Shown here piece after piece: positions 11,660-22,204 of a DNA stretch of 64,000 nucleotides. Position numbers and translations under genes: made by a program. The stretch comes from Rutpela maculata (lineage: Eukaryota; Arthropoda; Insecta; Coleoptera; Cerambycidae), in NCBI GenBank assembly GCA_936432065.2, contig OW386289.2, positions 18,992,277 through 19,056,276 of the forward strand, in the 5' to 3' direction. Position 1 is the stretch's first letter, and every line of letters begins with the position of its first letter. The notes beneath the pieces were generated by a model. It ran no database searches. It was not told where the DNA came from and was given only the letters and a program-made list of their open reading frames with translations.

Positions 11660-12176
11660 AAAAAAGGAAACCAGGCGCCAAAAACTAGTTTTAAGATAAT
11701 TAAGTTTTAAGTATTAGTCTGCTTTCAAATTCATGCTGACAGGTTTGTCTGTAAGTAAAATTTTTTTTTATATGGGAAATTTGTTTTCGTCATTATCTGA
11801 GTATTATTGTCACGTTTGTTGAATTTTAATTGTTTCTAATACATTTTTAAGCTCCTTTTTGAATAATTGAAGAATTCTTGTTTTTTCATTAACTATTTTC
11901 GTTCAGAATTTTAGTTGATATTTGGTACAATTAAATTTGGATAACCATACATTAAACCAAACTTTATTCGGATGTTAAATATATAGTTCAAAAAAGCATT
12001 TATTCAGTCACTAGAGTAAATAAGTAATAAAACTAAAAATTACCTGTGTTTAATATATAGATAATATAATAATAACTCGACTGTCAAAAATAGTATATTT
12101 TGTGTATATAGGTGTATAGACACTTAGAAAATGCAAAGTGTCGTACTTCTCATTAATATGTCTGCGATTTTCATTT

Positions 12177-12513
12177 CTACTGTTCGTTTACATCTATATC
12201 AAAATCAATAGTGTTACTGTAGCCTTCAACGTCATCCTCAAAATCCACAGTTTTTAAATGTTGTAAAAGTCCGAGCATCATTTGAAACAAACTTCATTAA
12301 GCTTTTAATGTCTACCTTTTCCCCTGAAACTTCTATTAATGTAAGATAAAGCTGTTCTGTTTTACCAAAAACTTATACACTTTTCTTGTCTCTAGTAATC
12401 ATGCTAATGTTTATTTCTTCGTAATTTATAGCGGAATGAAAATGATTCATGTATACTGTCAGGCTTTTCTTTATTTTTTTTACCTTATTACATAGCTTGC
12501 AATCAGCTAACTT
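12177..12513 (-). pseudogene. BED-type zinc-finger protein remnant
   Basis: Read on the minus strand from 12513, the frame gives KLADCKLCNKVKK, then KKSLTVYMNHFHSAINYEE. This matches the Cys-x2-Cys and central Asn-His part of a BED finger as found in hAT transposases and chromatin-boundary proteins; the last zinc ligand is uncertain. The frame then passes a TAA, continues with LTLIEVSGEKVDIKSLMKF, suffers a frameshift near 12250, and ends with an acidic tail (DFEDDVEG to DIDVNEQ) at 12177. Further decayed coding-like sequence lies upstream (12590-12700, VIQEGYVHLYNELIKNKPT). A hAT deletion derivative is the likeliest source. Confidence 0.5.
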
Positions 12514-12821
12514 TTTCTATTTATGTTATTTTTCTTCAGCTATTTTATCTTCTATGTTTTCTGTTAACCAAAAGTTTGCTTGTAATAAACAAACTATATA
12601 GTTTAGAGAATATGCAATTTGGCATTTAGTTCCTTTATTAATTTGGCAGTTGGTTTATTTTTGATTAACTCATTATATAAATGAACGTATCCTTCTTGTA
12701 TGACTTTGATTAATATATTATTATGATATATGTATTTTATGAATATAAAAATTATTTATTTTAGATTGGCCTTTTTTTACATCTAGTTTTTCCCTACTTA
12801 AGCCATCTTGTAACAGTAGTA

Positions 12822-13387
12822 CAAGGTGTCCCCGGATGGGATTAGCTATACAACAAATGACCAAAATTTTAATTTTTGGACAAAAAGTCACTATAAAAAT
12901 TTCCGCATTTTTAAAAAAATACGATTTATGTTAAATTTTTTTTTTTTTTTTTTTATTAGCCTTTATGAAGGAGGGGTGCTTAAAAATTCCAAAAATATGA
13001 ATTTTGCCTAAGAGTAAACTACCTTTATTTTTCATTTTTAATAAAAAAGCCATTTGAAATACTTTTCTTTCATAATCCTAAATTTTTTAGTATCCGTTAC
13101 GGAAAAATACGAAAACTGAGGTGAGGCATTGGGGAAAAAGACGTATTAAACAAGATTTAATAAACAATTTTTTCAAATTGCATTTTCCTTAAAAATGAGA
13201 AAACTAAAGGTAGTTTGCTCTTGGGTCAAATTCATATTTTTGAAATTTTTGAGCGCCCTGCATAAAAAAGTACATTTTCTTAACACATCGTATTTCTTTA
13301 AGAAACAAAATTTTTTTATAGTGATTGTCGAAAAACTAAAATTTAGGTCCACTTGTGGTATAGGTAACCCCATTTGGGGACACTCTG
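12822..13387. mobile_element. MITE with long inverted arms, TA-flanked
   Basis: Ends are CAAGGTGTCCCCGGATGGG and the complement of CCCCATTTGGGGACACTCTG, with TA directly outside both. The arms are long: TTTGCCTAAGAGTAAACTACC at 13003-13023 is inverted at about 13205-13225, so most of the 566 bp folds back on itself. There is no coding capacity. TA flanks and the CAgrGTGTCCC start suit a Tc1/mariner-type nonautonomous element. Confidence 0.7.
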
Positions 13388-13685
13388 TATATTATTTGCT
13401 ACCCCCTTGTGCATATACCACGGAAATTGCATGTTATATAGCACACATGTAACATCAGAACATATTTTAAGGTAAATATTTTGAAATACAATATATGTCT
13501 TTTACATGTATGTTATATATTTGCCACATATGAGTATGTTACAAGTTATGTTGCCATTACATGGCTATAACTTTTTTTTGTGGCTGAAATTTTAAGGTCC
13601 ATGTACCTTACATTTACCATACATCCAATATCCTTGGATATAACATGTTGAATAGATTACGTAAGAGAAACATACCAGGTATGTA

Positions 13686-14046
13686 TGTTAGATCACGGTT
13701 TACATGAATGACTTTTTAAAAACTTTTATTTTACTAAATGGAGCCAACGTTGGCTCTTGGAGAAGGAATATAATAAATTAGAAGTGTTGCATTCTAACTG
13801 AGTTTAATAACTGATTCAACAAAGCGTGTTTAGTCATATTTATAACATACAGAACCTGAGTAAGCAAAATATATAACAAAGGAATTGCAGTTCTGCAGTC
13901 TGCACAAGTTATGAGAAACAAAGGTGTAATATGATATCTTGAAGATAAGCAATTAATAAGAGAAGCTGTTATCGTGAAATACGATATACCTGTGAAGGTT
14001 TATTATGGCTAAGTCGCAATAAGATAGCGTGTAATATTATATAACA
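13686..14046 (-). repeat. Gypsy 3' LTR
   Basis: 361 bp, starting TGTTAGATCACGG on the plus strand and ending ATATAACA. By eye it is identical to 21832-22192. On the coding strand an AATAAA motif lies in CATAATAAACC near the LTR start. Confidence 0.9.
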
Positions 14047-14057
14047 ACTTCCCCCTT
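14047..14057 (-). promoter_or_regulatory. Polypurine tract for plus-strand priming
   Basis: On the coding strand AAGGGGGAAGT lies directly upstream of the 3' LTR, in the position expected for the primer of plus-strand DNA synthesis. Confidence 0.75.
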
Positions 14058-14280
14058 AATAAAAAAGTTGATGTTATGCAGCAACTTTTGAAAATTGTTA
14101 AAACGTTAAATGAATATAATGCAAAAATAAATTGAAACAATGTTGAATGAATACAAAGCAAAATAATAAAATAATGTAAAAGTTAAAATTGGTAAGCGAT
14201 AATAAAACATTACATAACGTAATAAGGATAAAATACAATAGTCTAAATTAATAGACAAGGGTAAAACTCCACATGAAAGT

Positions 14281-16118
14281 CTATGTTAACTCGATGTCCT
14301 CTTCTTCTTGAGGTCTAATACCGGGTCGCTTTCTTGGAGGGATCAGTCTAGGAAATTTGGTAAATACTCTGCTTCGCTCTGAAGGAGGTGAAGGAGGATT
14401 ATCCGTTGAGGGTTGGATTCGCAATGCTCCACATCTTCTTCTTCTGCATTTACAAGTTATGTAAAGTAGAACTAATAGGATGATGAGAGTGATTATGAAG
14501 TATGTGAACCAAGATACATGTTTGGTCACAAAAGGTTCGTTTATGAGGTCGTCTAGGTCTTTGGAATATTGCTCTAGTTTGTTTTTAGCAATATCTAAAT
14601 CTTCTACGTCGAGACTGTTTAATTTAAGCGGTTTTAATTTTGGGATTTCGATTTTGTCGGGCATGTGATTGCAGCATTCAAATTCGGATTGGATGTGAAT
14701 TGTCCTTAATTTCGGAAAAGTCTTTAGCACTGGCTTGTATTCGAGTAATGCCTGCATAGGCGTAACATCCTGGTTGTAGTTTTATGATGGAATTTTTGTT
14801 AATTAGCTCTGTTATGGATTCTCTCTTCGGGCAGTTGATGGTAATGTGAAGTGGTTCGGAATTAATTACTAGCCATGTGTTGTCTTCAAGTTCTTGGACG
14901 TTGTATCCTTGACTAATGATGAAGGAAGTTTGACAATTTTCTGGGAGTTTCGGCAATGGTTTTAATATTCTAGCCTCACAAATGGCATTTTGGTCGATAG
15001 GATATGCAAACAGGTTCGAACATAGTTTGGTTCCAAAATAGAGTGGTTTGCATTCTTTCAAATTTTGTATAGGTATGTACATTAAAGAATCATCGTCTCT
15101 CGCGATAAACTTTTGTGAAATAGATAAAAAGTGATGTAGACCAGTTCTGTTATCAAGTATAGGTATGGGGTATAGGCGAAAGGTGTTATAATTTTGAGGT
15201 TCAATAAGAGGTATTGTTAAAACAAATATTAAGTTAGAATCTAGTTGAAAAGCTTTTAGTTCAATAATATCCAGATATTGAGCAACTGCTGATAGTTTAA
15301 TTGGAAGAGGTAAATTGTTCCTTCGCAAACTCTGTGAAATCTCTTGTAACGCCGTTACTAAGTGATCAGGTGTTATGATTGATGAATGAATAATTCCTAA
15401 TCTGGCGAATGTTATTGAATTTAAAATATCGTTTAGATTGTCTTCGATGTACAAATAGCTGGCCATTAGTTGTTCGGAAATGTATAGAAATTTTAGTTTT
15501 ATTTCGGCAGCTTGGATCGTTTGAGTCATAGTTTGAATTGTGTGCTCGATTTCTTTGATATCTTTGTTAAATGTTTCCTCATCAATTTGTAATTTTTGTA
15601 TAGTTGAGTTGAAATTTTTGATAACAGAAGTTGTAACTGAGATTTGATTTTTGATTAAGTTTTCTAATTGATGTTCGTCATTATTTAATTTATTTATACA
15701 GTTAGTGTAGTACTCGCCATCTTCGGCGTCTAAGTTTCCGGTGATTGATTTGAATATTGTTCCAAAACCGTTAAGTATTCCGCGTTTATATCTCTTTGTG
15801 TCTGAAAAGACTTCGTCAAATTTCGTTTTTATCGAACTAGCTATTTGCATTAAAAGGTTAAACTCTGTTTTGACTTCGCTTCTAAACAGGATTGATTTTT
15901 GATCAGCACCATCGAGGGTGTTCAAGATTCTGTCTAAATTATTTTGATTCTTGTCAAAAGCTAGTTTGAGGGATGAAATATTTTTATGCACTAGTAGAGT
16001 CCATTTGTCATTTGTCACCACGATGTCCGTGTCTTGGTGATAGTATACACCAACAGTGTTATTGATCGGGATAATTTTGTATTGACAGAGTGCTGATCCG
16101 AACAGCAGGAGAAACCTG
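14281..16118 (-). pseudogene. env: Gypsy env: fusion glycoprotein-like (Baculo_F type), frameshifted
   Basis: In errantiviruses this protein is a class I fusion glycoprotein related to baculovirus F. A splice acceptor (pyrimidines then CAG at about 16118) opens a frame with a hydrophobic signal-like start (FLLLFGSALC), implying that env is expressed from a spliced RNA as in gypsy. A furin-like RYKR site followed by a glycine-rich hydrophobic segment lies near 15780-15800. Long helical heptad-like stretches follow. The frame breaks at about 14750; the remaining ectodomain end, a membrane segment near 14460-14520 and a basic/proline-rich tail continue in a second frame to 14281. The copy is therefore split, or the break is an assembly indel. 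Confidence 0.75.
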
Positions 16119-16127
16119 AAAATAAAT

Positions 16128-19100
16128 TTAATTTTCAGTATATGGTTTCATTCTATCAAAATTTACTTTAGTCTCTTGTTTTGTTTCGAGATTTAATAGG
16201 GTAGCAGAATTTTGAAAAATTTCTTTTATTTTAAAGGGACCGTTAAATTTGTTTTGTAGTTTGTTCTTAATTTGTGATTCTTTTACATAAACTAAGTCAC
16301 CTATTTTGTATTCAGGTCGTTTTTGGGGAATATTTCTGTCGAAGCGAACTTTTGCTTTCTCTTTTTGAGATTGTGTTCGACTACGGGCTATTTTATAGTA
16401 GTGGGATATTCTATTGTTTAAATCTCTAACGTATTTAGTTATTAATTCTTTTTGGTTGTACAAAGTTTCGGGTGGTCTGTTAGATGTATGACCAAAGATA
16501 AGTTCATATGGGGTAAAACCGTGTGTTTTATTTACCGAATTGTTATAGCATATTACTGCATATGGTAAAATTGTGAAAGGATGTTCGTTTGGGTTTTCAG
16601 TTTTGTGGATTCTTATCATTTCGGCTAAAGTAGCATGAAATCTTTCTATGGATCCGTTCGATTGGGGATGTCCTACGCTTGAATAAGTTAATTTTATGTC
16701 GTAGAGGGTGCAGAGATCTTTGAGCAAGCGGTTGTCAAATTCGCCACCGTAATCGCAATGGATTCTTAATGGGGTACCATAATGTTGGAAATATAACAAC
16801 AAGGTGTTTACGACAGATTTTGCGGATTTATCCGGGACTGCATATGCTTGCGTGAATTTAGTTAATTCGTCGCGAATGGTTAAAGCGTAATTTCGAGTAG
16901 GGAATTCAAATAAATCAATATTGATTCTTTCGAATGGTGTTCTTGGGGTTTCTGTGACTACCAGAGGGTTATTAAGTTTTTTCCGGCATACTTTAGTCTT
17001 TTGGCAAGTTTCGCAATTTTTTATAAAATTTTCAACGTCTTTAGTTAGACCTTGCCAAGTGTATTTTTCTCTAATTCTTCGAATCGTTTCATTTATTCCG
17101 CGGTGTAGATTATTTTTACCAAAATGATTTTGCTCCAATATAATTGGAATTTCATCTTCGTCGGCAGTTCTGACGATATCTTGACAAATTACTACTTTTA
17201 AGCCTTTTTCCGCAAAAATGAATGATAGAATTTCGAGTATGGGGAGGTCTAGGTTATTTTCGACAAAGTATGTCTTAGAAAGGTCTAAAACATCTTGATT
17301 TTTAAATAATACCAAAAATAGATGTTCAATTACAGATTCGATATCAAAAGGTAGAGGGATGATAAAATATCTCCTATGTCTGACTGTTTTGCTCGATACA
17401 ATATTGATTTTATCGTTATGAAATTCGGGGTTTTCTTCGAATATGTCTTCGATAATTTTATGATGGAGGTCTTGTAGGTTATTTTGTTGGAAGAAAGTTA
17501 TAATATCTTTGTGTTCTCGATACAAAAGTTGTTTGTTCGAGGCTTTGATTTTCGAATAGTCAATTAAAGATGTTGTCTTATATAAGTTGGCGAAAGTTTC
17601 GAATTCTTGGGAAATTTGTTCGTCAGTGATCTCGTTATTGTCTGGGTTTTCGTCGTCGTCTGACTCTTCGTCATTCGCGGCTAGAACCTTTGAATAGAAT
17701 TTGGAACATTCAGAAAAATGATTAATTTTGATTCTGGAAAGTGCATCCGCGTTCTTATTGATTTTGCCGGGTTTATAAATTATTTCGTAATCGTACTCTT
17801 CTAATTTGAGTCGCCAACGAGCAAGTCTACTTCCTGGATCTTTTATAGAGAATAGCCAGGTGAGTGGTCTGTGGTCGGTGACAAGTTTGAACTTTCTACC
17901 GTACAGGTATGGTCTAAAGTGCTTTACACTCCATACTATCGATAAAAGCTCGCGTTCAATCGTTGAATATTTGGTTTCTGCACTGCACAAGGTTCTAGAA
18001 GCATAGGCAATGGGTAAATCTTTGCCAATAGGCCCCTGGCTCAGCACCGAGCCGACGGCAAATGCGCTCGCATCAGTGGTTAGAACGAAAGGTTCATCAA
18101 AGTTGGGGTAGATTAATATCGGAGTTGTCGTTAATGTTTGTTTCAAATTTTGAAAGGAATTTATACAATCATTGTTGAAGAGAAATGGTACGTCTTTTTG
18201 TAGTAGTTTTGTTAAAGGCTTGGTTATCTTGGAAAAATTTGGGATAAAGCGCCTGTAATATCCGGCTAAGCCTAGAAATGACTTAATTTCTTTTGGATTT
18301 TTCGGTTGAGGAAAATTTAAAATAGCGTCAACTTTCGAAGGGTTCGGTTTTACGCCGTCTTTTGTAATGAGATGTCCTAAATAAGCGACTTCCTTGCGGA
18401 GAAACTCGCATTTGTCTAGTTGAATTTTGAGGTTGGCTTTTTGAAGGCGTTTAAAGACTTCAGTTAGACGAGAAATGTGTTCGTGAATTGTAGGAGAGTA
18501 AATAATGATATCGTCCATGTAGACGAGACATCGTTCATTTTGAATACCTAACAGGATGTTATCCATAACTCTTTGAAAAGTTGATGGAGCGTTTTTGAGT
18601 CCAAATGGCATTCGCACGAATTCATAATGACCGTTCTCAACTGTGAAAGCAGTTTTTTGAATATCTGCGGGATTAATTTCAATTTGGTGGAAACCAGAAG
18701 CCAAGTCTAAGGTTGTGAAATATTGGCATTTGCCAAGTTGGTCTAAAAGATCGGAAATGTTGGGCAGAGGATATTTGTCACCAATTGTAACCTCGTTGAG
18801 TTTGCGGTAGTCGACTACGACGCGCCATTTCTGTTTACCAGAAGCGTCCAGTTTTTTGGGAACTACCCAGACGGGAGAGGACCAAGGTGAGATTGAGGGT
18901 TGAATAATACCTTGACTTAACATTTTCGATACTTGGGACTTAACTTCTTCTTTATGGACTTGAGGATATCGATACGATTTAGTAAATATCGGTCGGGAAT
19001 TTTCGGTGTCAATAGAATGCTTAATTTCGTTAGTAAAAGTTAAATTGTCTCCTTCCAAATAGAATATATCTTGAAAGTCTAAACAAAGCTGCGTTACTAT

Positions 19101-19925
19101 TTCGGCCTCTTCTTTGTTTAGATGATCCAAGCGCAATTCGTTCCTAATTTCGAAGGATCTGTCTGTCTGTGGATGTTTGTCGGAATTTTGAGTATTTAAA
19201 TTAAAAATTGATTTGAATTTTTGTACTGGTTCTAGTTTAAGGTTAGAGAAATTTATAGTTTTCGGTATTGCGTTAGCGTTCACGATCGAAGTTAAAAATT
19301 CTCCGTTGCTGTCGATTTTTACGAGAGCATTTGGTAGGCGTACTTTTTCAATTTCTTGGGCTAACAGTATAGCCTCGGTATTTTGCAGATTACATTTTAA
19401 TTTACAGATTTTTTCCATGCGAGGTTCGATAGAAATTAAATTTTTGATGTTGCCTAAATTTGGATTTTGGTTTTTGATGTTAGAGTTACCAGTTGGTTGT
19501 ACAGGTAAATTTACTGTAGTTTCTTCCGTGACTTTAAATAGTGGTACGGTTTTAAAATTTGTGACTAGTTGTTTATTTTTGAAATCTACTCGGCATTCGT
19601 AATGTTCTAAAAAGTCTGCGCCCAGTAGTCCATCAAAATCTATATCTAGGTTATAGATATAAACCTTGTGTGACTCATCTGAAAAGGGGATGAGAACAGA
19701 TTCGTTGATATAAATTTTTTGATCAGTAATACCCTGTATAATTACATTTTCAGGGGATCTACGTCTATAATTTTCAGCTGTTTTTGGTTTAAAAATTGAT
19801 ATACCTGCGCCTGTATCAATAAGAATTTTAAATTTGCCGGTTGCATCTTTGATGTAATAAAGATTTTTTGAATTTACAGTTAGTAAGGTGTGAGAAAGAG
19901 TATTTACATGAACGTTTGTTCTGGG
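16128..19925 (-). CDS. pol: Gypsy pol: protease, reverse transcriptase, RNase H, integrase
   Basis: This polyprotein matures, copies and integrates the element. It has no own ATG at the beginning: the frame opens in the -1 frame overlapping the end of gag (stop 19904), so expression by -1 frameshifting is likely. Order: aspartic protease with LIDTGAG (19809-19817), reverse transcriptase (FVRMPFGLKNAPSTFQRV; YMDD at 18510-18521), RNase H (LTTDASAFAVGSVLSQ, ending near ADALSRI), integrase zinc region (H-H-C-C, ending NCETCQKTKVC), and catalytic core (INIDLFEF, HCDYGGEFDN, GHPQSNGSIERFH). The frame is uninterrupted for over 1,250 codons. It ends 10 nt before the env splice acceptor. Confidence 0.9.
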   Translation of the reverse strand, partial: PRTNVHVNTLSHTLLTVNSKNLYYIKDATGKFKILIDTGAGISIFKPKTAENYRRRSPENVIIQGITDQKIYINESVLIPFSDESHKVYIYNLDIDFDGLLGADFLEHYECRVDFKNKQLVTNFKTVPLFKVTEETTVNLPVQPTGNSNIKNQNPNLGNIKNLISIEPRMEKICKLKCNLQNTEAILLAQEIEKVRLPNALVKIDSNGEFLTSIVNANAIPKTINFSNLKLEPVQKFKSIFNLNTQNSDKHPQTDRSFEIRNELRLDHLNKEEAEIVTQLCLDFQDIFYLEGDNLTFTNEIKHSIDTENSRPIFTKSYRYPQVHKEEVKSQVSKMLSQGIIQPSISPWSSPVWVVPKKLDASGKQKWRVVVDYRKLNEVTIGDKYPLPNISDLLDQLGKCQYFTTLDLASGFHQIEINPADIQKTAFTVENGHYEFVRMPFGLKNAPSTFQRVMDNILLGIQNERCLVYMDDIIIYSPTIHEHISRLTEVFKRLQKANLKIQLDKCEFLRKEVAYLGHLITKDGVKPNPSKVDAILNFPQPKNPKEIKSFLGLAGYYRRFIPNFSKITKPLTKLLQKDVPFLFNNDCINSFQNLKQTLTTTPILIYPNFDEPFVLTTDASAFAVGSVLSQGPIGKDLPIAYASRTLCSAETKYSTIERELLSIVWSVKHFRPYLYGRKFKLVTDHRPLTWLFSIKDPGSRLARWRLKLEEYDYEIIYKPGKINKNADALSRIKINHFSECSKFYSKVLAANDEESDDDENPDNNEITDEQISQEFETFANLYKTTSLIDYSKIKASNKQLLYREHKDIITFFQQNNLQDLHHKIIEDIFEENPEFHNDKINIVSSKTVRHRRYFIIPLPFDIESVIEHLFLVLFKNQDVLDLSKTYFVENNLDLPILEILSFIFAEKGLKVVICQDIVRTADEDEIPIILEQNHFGKNNLHRGINETIRRIREKYTWQGLTKDVENFIKNCETCQKTKVCRKKLNNPLVVTETPRTPFERINIDLFEFPTRNYALTIRDELTKFTQAYAVPDKSAKSVVNTLLLYFQHYGTPLRIHCDYGGEFDNRLLKDLCTLYDIKLTYSSVGHPQSNGSIERFHATLAEMIRIHKTENPNEHPFTILPYAVICYNNSVNKTHGFTPYELIFGHTSNRPPETLYNQKELITKYVRDLNNRISHYYKIARSRTQSQKEKAKVRFDRNIPQKRPEYKIGDLVYVKESQIKNKLQNKFNGPFKIKEIFQNSATLLNLETKQETKVNFDRMKPYTEN

Positions 19926-21305
19926 AAGTTCAGCATTGGATCGAAACTGTCGTTGAGATTCATTGTTTGTATTTGGTTTGATATTTGGTCGAATTGGTCT
20001 ATTTGTTGTGTTGGAGTATCCGCGGGGTACTCCGGATCTAAGCGAAAATCCTGAGGATTAGCAGTATAATCCTCCTGTAGTGTTTGAGAATTAACAGTAT
20101 AATTCTCGTACTGCTCATAATATTGAGAATTAGCCGTATAATTATCTGAAAAGTTTTGAGCGTTGCCTGAATCGTAATTTTCATAACTATCACTTACGTT
20201 TTGATAATCGGGTGAGTAGTCATTATATTGGTTATAGTTACATTGATTATCATAATTGTCATAGGGTTCGTAATTCAAATGATGAGCTTTTTGCTGGTTA
20301 AAGCGATTAAAATTTGGGTTAGGTTGGATAGCTGATGGTCGCTGTTGCATAAAATTAGGGTTCGGCCTTATGGCTGAGGGTCTGTTTTGCTGTGATTGAT
20401 TTGGCTGATTATTTTGAGGGAATGTCCTCTGACTAAATTGATTATTACTCGGTTGTGCGAAGTTTTGATGAGAAAAATTTTGTGAGTTTGGGTTTCCTTG
20501 GAAACTTGGTCTCTGGAAGTTTTGAGACTGTTGCCTTGTGCGGCATTCGCTTATTACATGTCCATTCCGTTTACAGAAGGAACAAAACTTTTGTTGCAAA
20601 TTGGGACCTTGTGGTCGCTTTTGTTGAATTACTGGATTTTTGACTGGACTATTTTTTGGGAATTTTTGCTGTTCAAAATAAGAGAGTTGTAGCTCTCTAC
20701 GAATTCTAATAATCGCGTTCATTATAGAAGGAGGGTTACTGGCACGTATTATTCTGCTTAGATTTGGTTCTAGACCCGTTAACAAATTATTTAATGTCAT
20801 AGTTTCAATCAGGTTTGTTTGCGCGGTTCTTTGCTCCGAAGTTAAATTTTGTTTTTGCACTGCAGCGTGCATTTTCGCATTGTGCGTTTGTAAACGCGAA
20901 ACAAATGTTAAGGCGGATTCACTAGGTAATTGGTGAATTCGTTGTAGGTCCTGAATTAGGGACGTTAAATCTCGGGAGTCTCCGAAGTGAGTTTCTAGTA
21001 GTGCCTTTATTTCTGGCCATGTGCTAGGGTTGCGTGAATTTATAAGTTCGGCGGCTCTGCCTTTTAATTTATTTTTGATGTGCATGGTTAATAGAATTTT
21101 TTTGGTCATGAATTGCCATACTTTGTGCACAGGAACACGAGTTTAGGAATGTCTGTAAATTTATGGCGTTGCCATCGAATTCTGGTATTAGTGAAAAAAT
21201 TTCAGAGAGCTTGTAAGGCTCAATTTGTTGTGGTTGTTGTTGTTGTTGTTCGGCTGGTGCCGGTGGCACTGGTTGAACTGTCTCTGGTTGAGCTCTATCA
21301 GGCAT
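19904..21305 (-). pseudogene. gag: Gypsy gag, one frameshift
   Basis: Structural capsid/nucleocapsid protein. The start is the ATG at 21303-21305 (MPDRAQPETV), followed by a Gln/Pro-rich stretch. A capsid-like region follows (ELINSRNPSTWPEIKALLET, and DLQRIHQLPSESALTFVSRL). One zinc knuckle (CSFCKRNGHVISEC) lies near 20540-20590, and then a long Asn/Gln/Tyr-rich tail. The frame changes near a run of seven T (21097-21103 on the plus strand); one base fewer would restore continuity, so this may be a homopolymer error or a true lesion. The end overlaps pol. Confidence 0.8.
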
Positions 21306-21812
21306 TTTGCTTTTTTATTTAGAGATTTCTGAACTAAAATTGGTTACGTATCAGCAGTATGATACGGAAATTAAATTAAAATTAGCTTGTTTTGTTACGT
21401 CGTAAATGAATTGTGTATTAACTGTATAATACACAGTCGTTTCATGAATACGAAAATAAATAACTTAAAATTAAAATTGTTGCGTTGTAGCTTGTATAGG
21501 ATTTGTTTGATAACAGAATTGGCTTTGTTTGCCGAGTGTATTAGCGGTATAATACACGTAAATAATTGTGATAATTAATATTGTAAAATGAAATAAAATA
21601 ACGAGATGATTCTTAAAAATGACTTACATTAATTTCATCTCCATGAGTAGGTTCTTCGTCCGTCAAGGGATTGGGATCCGCCACCACCAGTGAGGAAGGT
21701 CTCCTTGTTCTCGTAGATGTACACGTACTAGTTAGGCACCTTCTGCAGATGTTCTCCTTGTTCTCTTACGCTTCACTACCAGTTAGGCTTCTTGTTCTGA
21801 TGATGTTTACGG

Positions 21813-21830
21813 ATCCTACCGACTGCGCCA
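21813..21830 (-). promoter_or_regulatory. Primer-binding site, complementary to tRNA-Ser
   Basis: One base inside the 5' LTR the coding strand reads TGGCGCAGTCGGTAGGAT. This is complementary over 18 nt to the 3' end of Drosophila-type tRNA-Ser (ATCCTACCGACTGCG plus CCA), the primer known for 17.6/297-type elements. Confidence 0.8.
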
Positions 21831-21831
21831 A

Positions 21832-22192
21832 TGTTAGATCACGGTTTACATGAATGACTTTTTAAAAACTTTTATTTTACTAAATGGAGCCAACGTTGGC
21901 TCTTGGAGAAGGAATATAATAAATTAGAAGTGTTGCATTCTAACTGAGTTTAATAACTGATTCAACAAAGCGTGTTTAGTCATATTTATAACATACAGAA
22001 CCTGAGTAAGCAAAATATATAACAAAGGAATTGCAGTTCTGCAGTCTGCACAAGTTATGAGAAACAAAGGTGTAATATGATATCTTGAAGATAAGCAATT
22101 AATAAGAGAAGCTGTTATCGTGAAATACGATATACCTGTGAAGGTTTATTATGGCTAAGTCGCAATAAGATAGCGTGTAATATTATATAACA
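21832..22192 (-). repeat. Gypsy 5' LTR
   Basis: 361 bp, by eye identical to 13686-14046. It ends ATATAACA at 22192 and is followed by the TGTA duplication. Confidence 0.9.
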
Positions 22193-22204
22193 TGTATCCG
22201 TGTT

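Larger units (their letters stand above)
9869..13685. other. Insert of unknown origin inside the transposase gene
   Basis: This AT-rich block separates the two transposase halves together with the Gypsy element. It contains tandem repeats (9982-10400), an exon-like ORF (11517-11659), a BED-finger remnant on the minus strand (12177-12513) and a MITE (12822-13387). I could not find matching ends or a target duplication that would delimit it. Many TAACAT/ATGTTA motifs occur near both edges. It could be a decayed hAT-type element, which the BED finger would suit, but that is inference. Confidence 0.4.
13686..22192 (-). mobile_element. Ty3/Gypsy errantivirus-type LTR retrotransposon with env
   Basis: An 8.5-kb element has two 361-bp LTRs that look identical, TG...CA ends and a 4-bp TGTA duplication (13682-13685 and 22193-22196; TACA on the coding strand, as known for Drosophila gypsy). 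On the minus strand the order is LTR, tRNA-Ser primer site, gag, pol (protease, RT, RNase H, integrase), env, polypurine tract, LTR. Identical LTRs indicate recent insertion. gag and env nevertheless each carry a frameshift; pol is open. Confidence 0.9.
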
